A program made the position numbers and the translations under genes. Below are positions 7,260 through 11,784 of a stretch of DNA of 11,784 nucleotides, in pieces (position 1 is the first letter of the stretch; every line of letters starts with the position of its first letter). This DNA comes from Ichthyophonus hoferi (lineage: Eukaryota; Opisthokonta; Ichthyosporea; Ichthyophonida; Ichthyophonidae). Below the pieces are notes generated by a model. The model worked only from the letters and a program-made list of their open reading frames with translations, was not told the origin of the DNA and made no database searches. The stretch spans positions 4,759 through 16,542 of the forward strand of contig NAOQ01000514.1 in NCBI GenBank assembly GCA_002751075.1, in the 5' to 3' direction.

Positions 7260-7690
7260 GTGTCAAACGGTTATGCAAGAGTTAAAGGCTAACTAATGGC
7301 AATTAATTGAGTACATAGTATTATTAATTTTCATTAAATTAGAACTAGACTGTTAAAGGAAATCTAGATCCAGAACTTACTGTGGTTATTAGATAGTGCT
7401 GGTCATTGATGTCTAAGCATATGTAATGATGCACGATACAAACAAGATATGTGGGAACAAATTGAATCTCGGATTATCCATTGGGAAATGTGTCACAAAC
7501 ACATATAAATGGAAAAAACTTCAAATGGGGATATATGTATACTGTGGTGTATATCACAAGATCAACAGGTATTGACTTGGGCCAACAACTATATAACCAG
7601 GATGCATAGAATTAATCTGGATCATTTCCGGTTATATGGGTTATTACAATAAAAATACCGTATCCAAGGCTTAGTCCCCTTTGTTGCCTG
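7260..7690. other. Spacer, nothing supported
   Basis: AT-rich sequence with no convincing coding frame, RNA gene or repeat. A minus-strand GTAAGT at about 7380-7375 resembles a splice donor, but the exon it would end is not recognisable. Confidence 0.5.
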
Positions 7691-7702
7691 TAGGTAGTAA
7701 TA

Positions 7703-8326
7703 ATGATAGTTTTGAGGAGAGTAACGCCAACTTCCAATGTTACAAAGAAAACGGCTATCCCCACAACAAATCAAGTTGAATCAATTGGTGGTAAAAAGAA
7801 GACAGGAATTAGATTCTTCTCAGACAGCAAAGAAGAACTTCACAGGAATCTTTTAGAGGAATTAGACACGAGTTTGCACGATAACGCTGCTAAAAAGTCA
7901 ATAATTGTGAATAACGATAGTGATAGTAAATTAGTGAGTTCTCTACAAATTCTGATAGAATATGAGTGCAGTATGTAGGACTTTGGGATGATTTTGCTTG
8001 AAGCTTTATCAGAATTTTCTACTCAAACTATAGTGTTATGGAGTTATTTGTAAATGAAATCAGAAAATATTATTAGAACTTTATGGTGAATATATCACAA
8101 TAACAAAATATCTATATGGTTTGTTTTGATTTGGGTAATAAACTAAGACTGTTAATGACTTTGAGTACTTTCTGGTTATTTTTCAATTACTATATTACTA
8201 TAATTTAAATGACTATTGTCAAATTGAACTTGTGCAGTTATTACCTCACTCATTTTAGGTATCCGCCATAAACGCAAGCAGAGATTTAAACACGGGCAAA
8301 AGAACCTCATGCAGAATAACTACTAA
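7703..8326 (+). CDS. Possible two-exon gene for a small basic protein of unknown function
   Basis: The frame from ATG at 7703 encodes MIVLRRVTPTSNVTKK and onward. At 7971 it meets a donor (GCA, then GTATGT) in phase 1. After a 288-base intron, a typical acceptor (CTCACTCATTTTAG, ending 8258) opens a short exon at 8259 in the matching phase. That exon adds IRHKRKQRFKHGQKNLMQNN and a Tyr before TAA at 8324-8326. The predicted protein is 111 residues: a Thr/Lys-rich start, an acidic helix-like middle (KEELHRNLLEELD, about 43-55) and a basic tail that could be a nuclear localisation signal. An acceptor-like TGCCTGTAG just before 7694 leaves open that exon 1 is internal. ATTAAA at 8401-8406 could be the polyadenylation signal. 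If unspliced, the frame ends at 7978 after 91 residues. I recognise no family. Confidence 0.45.
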
Positions 8327-8421
8327 AAAATATTTGATGACTCTTTCATAGATGCATTATCAGTATAACTAACATCCAGTAGTGAATAAGTTGAAATTCT
8401 ATTAAACTCTTCCTGAAGCTC
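8323..8421 (-). CDS. Possible short terminal exon, minus strand, unknown product
   Basis: A strong acceptor-like sequence (TTCCCTTACTTTCAACTAAA then TACAG, ending at 8422) is followed by 32 open codons beginning ELQEEFNRISTYSLLDVSYT and a TAG at 8325-8323. Composition is coding-like but the segment is short. Its stop codon overlaps the stop of the plus-strand gene, which would make the two convergent. The partner exon upstream is not established. Confidence 0.22.
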   Translation of the reverse strand, partial: ELQEEFNRISTYSLLDVSYTDNASMKESSNIF

Positions 8422-8490
8422 CTGTATTTAGTTGAAAGTAAGGGAAAACTTTAATTTCTTACCAGGAAGTGTCTTACATATGTGGTAAAA

Positions 8491-8667
8491 CTATAGTCTA
8501 AATTCGGTTGAAGGATAGACAGAATTTGTTTTTATACTGGAAGATAAACTAATACCATATTCTATTACTTTTCCTTCTAGAAAAGTATCTGGATTAAATA
8601 TTTCTACTTCTTTAAATATACTTAACATAATGTAATATATATATGAAAATTTCAAGATATTATTTTT
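8491..8667 (-). CDS. Possible exon with branch point and acceptor, minus strand, unknown product
   Basis: A near-ideal branch point and acceptor, CTTACTAATATTTTTAG, ends at 8668. It is followed by 58 open codons that include MLSIFKEVEIFNPDTFLEGK and end with TAG at 8493-8491. The ATTAAA about 45 bases further on could serve as a polyadenylation signal. Composition is varied and coding-like. No family is recognised, and chance or a decayed gene are both possible. Confidence 0.25.
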   Translation of the reverse strand, partial: KNNILKFSYIYYIMLSIFKEVEIFNPDTFLEGKVIEYGISLSSSIKTNSVYPSTEFRL

Positions 8668-8793
8668 CTAAAAATATTAGTAAGACAAGATTTTTAGCAT
8701 GACCAGAGAGCAGTATTTTATTATTGCTTTTCAGTCATTCATGTATACTTTTTAATGATTGAAAAATGTTCCAGTGACATTTTTAAAAAAGTA

Positions 8794-8888
8794 CCAATGA
8801 GTCCTTATTTGGTAGTCTAGTTGGTATTTGAATACCAATAAACACATCTGCTCTATTGGTTCCAAAGTCATTAATAACCAATAAGAGC
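8794..8888. promoter_or_regulatory. CCAAT boxes arranged in inverted repeats
   Basis: Four CCAAT/ATTGG boxes start at 8794, 8835, 8855 and 8878. TTGGTATT-TG-AATACCAA (8821-8838) is a perfect 8-bp inverted repeat. GCTCTATTGGTT (8850-8861) faces AACCAATAAGAGC (8876-8888) with one unpaired base and a 14-base loop. Boxes therefore occur in opposed pairs. No adjacent gene start is established, so regulatory function is speculative. Confidence 0.35.
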
Positions 8889-8889
8889 A

Positions 8890-10640
8890 TAGTTCACTTA
8901 ACAAGGATGTTATTATAGACTTTAACTATGAAGGATTGGAATTTCTGTATGTGATACTAAGAAAATATAAGAGAATGATAGGCAAAGTATAAAATAAACT
9001 TTAGTTCTAACACTGTTTTTCACCCATGTTGTGTATGCAAGTATATATGACTCAAAGTAGATATGTGTTGCAACTCAATATTTTCTACTCATTGTTTTAC
9101 TGCATTAGTATGCATTGTTACAAGGATTACATTATTGACGGTATTCATTCAAAATCCGTTTATCTGGACTACTGCAATGAAATACACAATTTCAAAATAA
9201 CTTCACTTACAGTAAATTGAAAAAGACTAAATAGGTCAAACTTCTACTAAAAAGTGGACTTGATCTTAGCAAAGCCATTATTTAGAAAGAGACAGTAATT
9301 ACATAATGAACTAGCAACCTCTGTGAAATGATACATCAGACCACTGATTCAACAATGCTATCGACACCCTGCAATAGTTTATTTACTGAGTCATCACACA
9401 ATAATGTGTTACTAATTTACTATATTGATTACGATTAGGGACATTGCTAATAATATAGTTTGTTTTATATTAGTAATAGCATGTTATTACCTTGTAATTC
9501 TGTATTCTGAATTTTCTAGATATATGTAGTATATTTCATTCTGTAAGCGTAAGTATTTGACAAAAGTATACCAATAAATTCACATTATATGTAAATTTAT
9601 AAAATTGTAAGGTTGTAAACAATAGTACTTATGTTTACTGATATAAATTATGTTTAATTAGGAGAACTTTGTGACAATATATTCTACTGATAAATTAAAA
9701 GTATGCAATCTAAATTAAGTCATAGCTGGTTATGGATATAAGCAATGTATAACAGAGATAACATACTTTGTTTAATAAATAAAAAATATGTGTTTGTCTT
9801 CATTAAAGAGCTAGTAACTGTGATTATCAGATTTAGGGGAATTTATCACTAAACATGTGACATAGACGATAATTGGCGGTGGGTATCGTGTTCCCCACAA
9901 TATTTTATTAGCAAATAGTAATGTGACCTATATATGGTTATCTTCAGTCTGTTTCATGGAAGGACATTTAAATTTTTAATAGGATCATTCAATCAATATA
10001 TACTTTTGCAATTTTTAAGTTATTCATTTGGAATAAATGACATTTTAATTTTTCAATTTTGGAACCATGGAATGCTATATACTATACAGTAATACAAAGT
10101 TGCGAATTATAATTAAAATATATAACATATTTATTAATATTCATTTATGTTTTATGTTATTAATTCTTCTGTATATATGAACAATGATGTGGATAATCAA
10201 AAGAAAAATATGTCCAAATATTAGATTAAAGTGTCAAAGCAGTTATCTATGCAATACCAAATTTGTTTTTTAAAAATGCATTAAGTACTAAGCTTCATTT
10301 AGCCCAACTGAGGATGTGGGCTAGGGTTTAATAGTAAATTTCGATGACTGAGAACAATATTTTTATTAGTTGTTTTTCGTTCCTTTAATACAGTTCCCAA
10401 TCTTATCCTGATAATCCAATTCTAATATATTCTTATTAAAATGACTCTTTAGCTAACTCACATAATATGTATTGAGAAATCAGTTTACCAGATTAAAAAC
10501 ATTATGCATTAAAAAAAGTTATGCAATAAACTACAATTGAACTGATTATTAAATTGATTGTTATCAGTAAAAAAAAAGCAAAAAAAAATTTGAACGCGTT
10601 GGTTCCAACAAAATATTAATAGCTTAATATAAAGTAATTA
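8890..10640. other. AT-rich stretch without a supportable gene
   Basis: Frames here are short. A 64-codon plus frame at 9026-9220 and short minus frames at about 10300-10480 have no recognisable motif and are within what chance gives in AT-rich DNA. No tRNA, long repeat or transposon end was found. Confidence 0.6.
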
Positions 10641-10642
10641 AT

Positions 10643-10775
10643 ATTATAGTTCTATTTTAACAGTTTTTTCATCTATGTTGTCTGTGTATGCAGCTATATT
10701 TGACATGTATTCCATTATGCAGGTGTTACCTTGTGCTAATAAAGGGCCAAGTGTTGCAGAGATATTATTAAGGAA

Positions 10776-10806
<31 letters not shown>

Positions 10807-10860
10807 TTCAGATAGAGAAATAGCATCCAAAAAGTCTGTTTCTTGCATGAATGACAAGAA
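10643..10860 (-). other. Coding-like segment interrupted by (AT)14, minus strand
   Basis: Downstream of the microsatellite, the minus strand reads GFLNNISATLGPLLAQGNTC and onward and ends with DEKTVKIEL and a TAA near 10645. Upstream of it is another short open stretch containing MQETDFLDAISLSE in a different frame. The AT run itself would code a Tyr-Ile stretch. No family is recognised. The plus strand is also open over part of this span, so the strand assignment is uncertain. Confidence 0.2.
10779..10806. repeat. (AT)14 microsatellite
   Basis: Fourteen uninterrupted AT units. Likely polymorphic in length. Confidence 0.95.
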
Positions 10861-11146
10861 ATAGATTCTATATAAATATATATACTTTATTAATGAAATG
10901 CATGCATGATAAATAGGATATTAAATAATGTAATTGACTAGGAAATAAAAAGGAACCATATAAAACAAAATTGATCTACTAAAAATATTAAAATATATTG
11001 CTGATTACAATAATCTTAAATGGGAACATTTTTACAAGAAATGTATTAATTGGCATACTTACAATATATAGGCAAAAATAATCTTATAAACATATATAAT
11101 ACTCAACAGTGGTATCTAGTATAGTATTATTCACATTCATATTGAG

Positions 11147-11214
11147 GTATCAGTGGTTTAGTGGTATTCTCGCCTGTCATACGGGAGACCCGGGTTTGAT
11201 AACCGGCTGATGCA
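11147..11214 (+). pseudogene. Decayed tRNA-Gly copy carrying an Asp (GTC) anticodon
   Basis: The 68-nt sequence follows the tRNA-Gly body: GTATCAGTGGTTTAGTGGTA at the 5' end and CTGATGCA at the 3' end, with acceptor pairs all possible. The 3' half of the D stem is missing (three bases short), the anticodon stem has C31 against A39, and the normally invariant C56 of the T loop is T. The last T-stem pair is G against A. The anticodon loop CTGTCAT gives GTC instead of GCC. No T-run terminator follows. The missing D stem and damaged B box make it a pseudogene rather than a real decoder. Confidence 0.85.
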
Positions 11215-11219
11215 TATCT

Positions 11220-11363
11220 TGTAGATAAGATTCTATAATTATTATTTAGCAAGGTCAGGAGTAAGTTGGCATCATTTACTTTAGACTTTGTTTTGCATCC
11301 ATGTTTTGTAATATTGCTATATTCGACTACAAGGGCTGTTAGTAAGGCCTTAGGGACAGCCAT
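11220..11363 (-). other. Short coding-like frame, minus strand, unknown
   Basis: From ATG at 11363 the frame reads MAVPKALLTALVVEYSNITK and stays open about 48 codons before it enters the antisense of the tRNA-Gly pseudogene, where it cannot be genuine. The start context has A at -3. A weak donor (AAAGTAAAT) occurs inside it. The plus strand is open over the same span, so a shadow frame is possible. No family is recognised. Confidence 0.2.
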
Positions 11364-11458
11364 ATTAGGGTAAGTTTAGAATCATGGCGTTTTTGAAAGG
11401 TTACCTACCCGCCATCACATTCTATTTCATTTTCCCGAGTAACAGGATTTCAAGATCA

Positions 11459-11464
11459 TTTATT
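11459..11464 (-). terminator. Possible AATAAA polyadenylation signal
   Basis: The minus strand reads AATAAA about 90 bases after the stop of the segment at 11554-11784, a reasonable distance for a 3' UTR. Confidence 0.3.
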
Positions 11465-11553
11465 ATATTATAGAAAACGGTTGTATAACAAAGAAATTAA
11501 CAAAAATAATAGCTGCATATTGTAGGAAATAGCTCTACAGCTAAACAAACATT

Positions 11554-11784
11554 TTAGCTTGGAGGTATAGCAATTTCTTCAATATCAATATCAGCATTCT
11601 TTAAGAACATCTTGCTATATTTACCCATATTATCTTGTGAAAACTGTGTTAAATAATTATCAAGTACAATGAATTTCAAACATTCTGTTTTTTTTTTTTG
11701 CCAACACTCCTAAGTAATTTATACTACAGATATTTGATCTGGTGATAGATTTGACCTTTTTAAGAAACTTGGTACTTAAAATGT
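11554..11784 (-). other. C-terminal coding-like segment running off the right edge, minus strand
   Basis: The minus strand ends in a TAA at 11556-11554 after an open stretch that includes KFIVLDNYLTQFSQDNMGKY and ends EEIAIPPS. About two-thirds of its codons begin with a purine. Closer to the window edge another open stretch, with LKKVKSITRSNICSINYLGV, is in a different frame; a 12-base homopolymer (11688-11699) lies between the two. An acceptor-like TTACTTAG at about 11710 could mean that only the last 52 codons form an exon. No family is recognised, and whether it is a living gene or a broken copy cannot be decided here. Confidence 0.3.

Noticed and set aside
8323-8760. Idea that TAA/TAG are reassigned to Gln, because some minus-strand frames read on well through stops
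   Set aside because: The FANCM exon uses ordinary Gln codons over 200 residues with no internal stop, the candidate stops elsewhere are too dense, and tRNA and splice signals look like a standard animal nucleus.
9026-9220. Plus-strand frame of 64 codons
   Set aside because: No motif, promoter or splice context; compatible with chance.
11384-11473. 29-codon plus frame starting MAFLKGYLPAITFYFIF, faintly like the start of TMEM45-type proteins
   Set aside because: Too short, without a clear donor to continue it; the resemblance covers only a few residues.
1-11784. CRISPR array, LTR pair or recognisable autonomous transposon
   Set aside because: No regularly spaced repeats, no long terminal repeats and no transposase or reverse-transcriptase motif was recognised on either strand.

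Overview
The window reads as nuclear DNA of an invertebrate animal: about two-thirds A+T, full of TA-type microsatellites, with GT-AG splice signals, TATA and AATAAA elements and eukaryotic tRNA genes with internal A and B boxes. The species cannot be named from the sequence.

Layout. At the left edge (233-851, minus) lies an N-terminal coding exon of FANCM, the Fanconi anaemia DNA translocase; the rest of that gene runs off the left end. Next comes about 2.5 kb of AT-rich, microsatellite-laden DNA with no gene I can support (about 1120-3590). At 3594-4439 (minus) sits a compact gene for a secreted chitin-binding-like protein, with a TATA box, signal peptide, four regular cysteine repeats and AATAAA; its signal peptide and repeats are in different frames. 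A 99-bp sequence upstream of FANCM (921-1019) recurs almost unchanged upstream of the chitin-binding gene (5180-5278). Both copies lie in dense clusters of CCAAT/ATTGG boxes. An intact tRNA-Asp(GUC) gene (5967-6038, minus) follows, then a degenerate tRNA-Gly(GCC) (6827-6896, plus) and a decayed tRNA-Gly copy with an Asp anticodon (11147-11214, plus).

The right half holds a plausible two-exon small gene (7703-8326, plus) and several weak coding-like segments on the minus strand (6403-7259, 8323-8667, 10643-10860, 11220-11363, 11554-11784). None of these belongs to a family I recognise, and several look broken. In AT-rich DNA such frames can arise by chance, so they are given low confidence and are not joined. 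About 8890-10640 shows no supportable gene.

I see no operon-like logic, CRISPR array or recognisable autonomous transposon. The best leads are the duplicated CCAAT-rich upstream element shared by two unrelated genes, the four-cysteine version of the peritrophin-A repeat, and the FANCM exon that lacks an AUG and seems to need an upstream exon.
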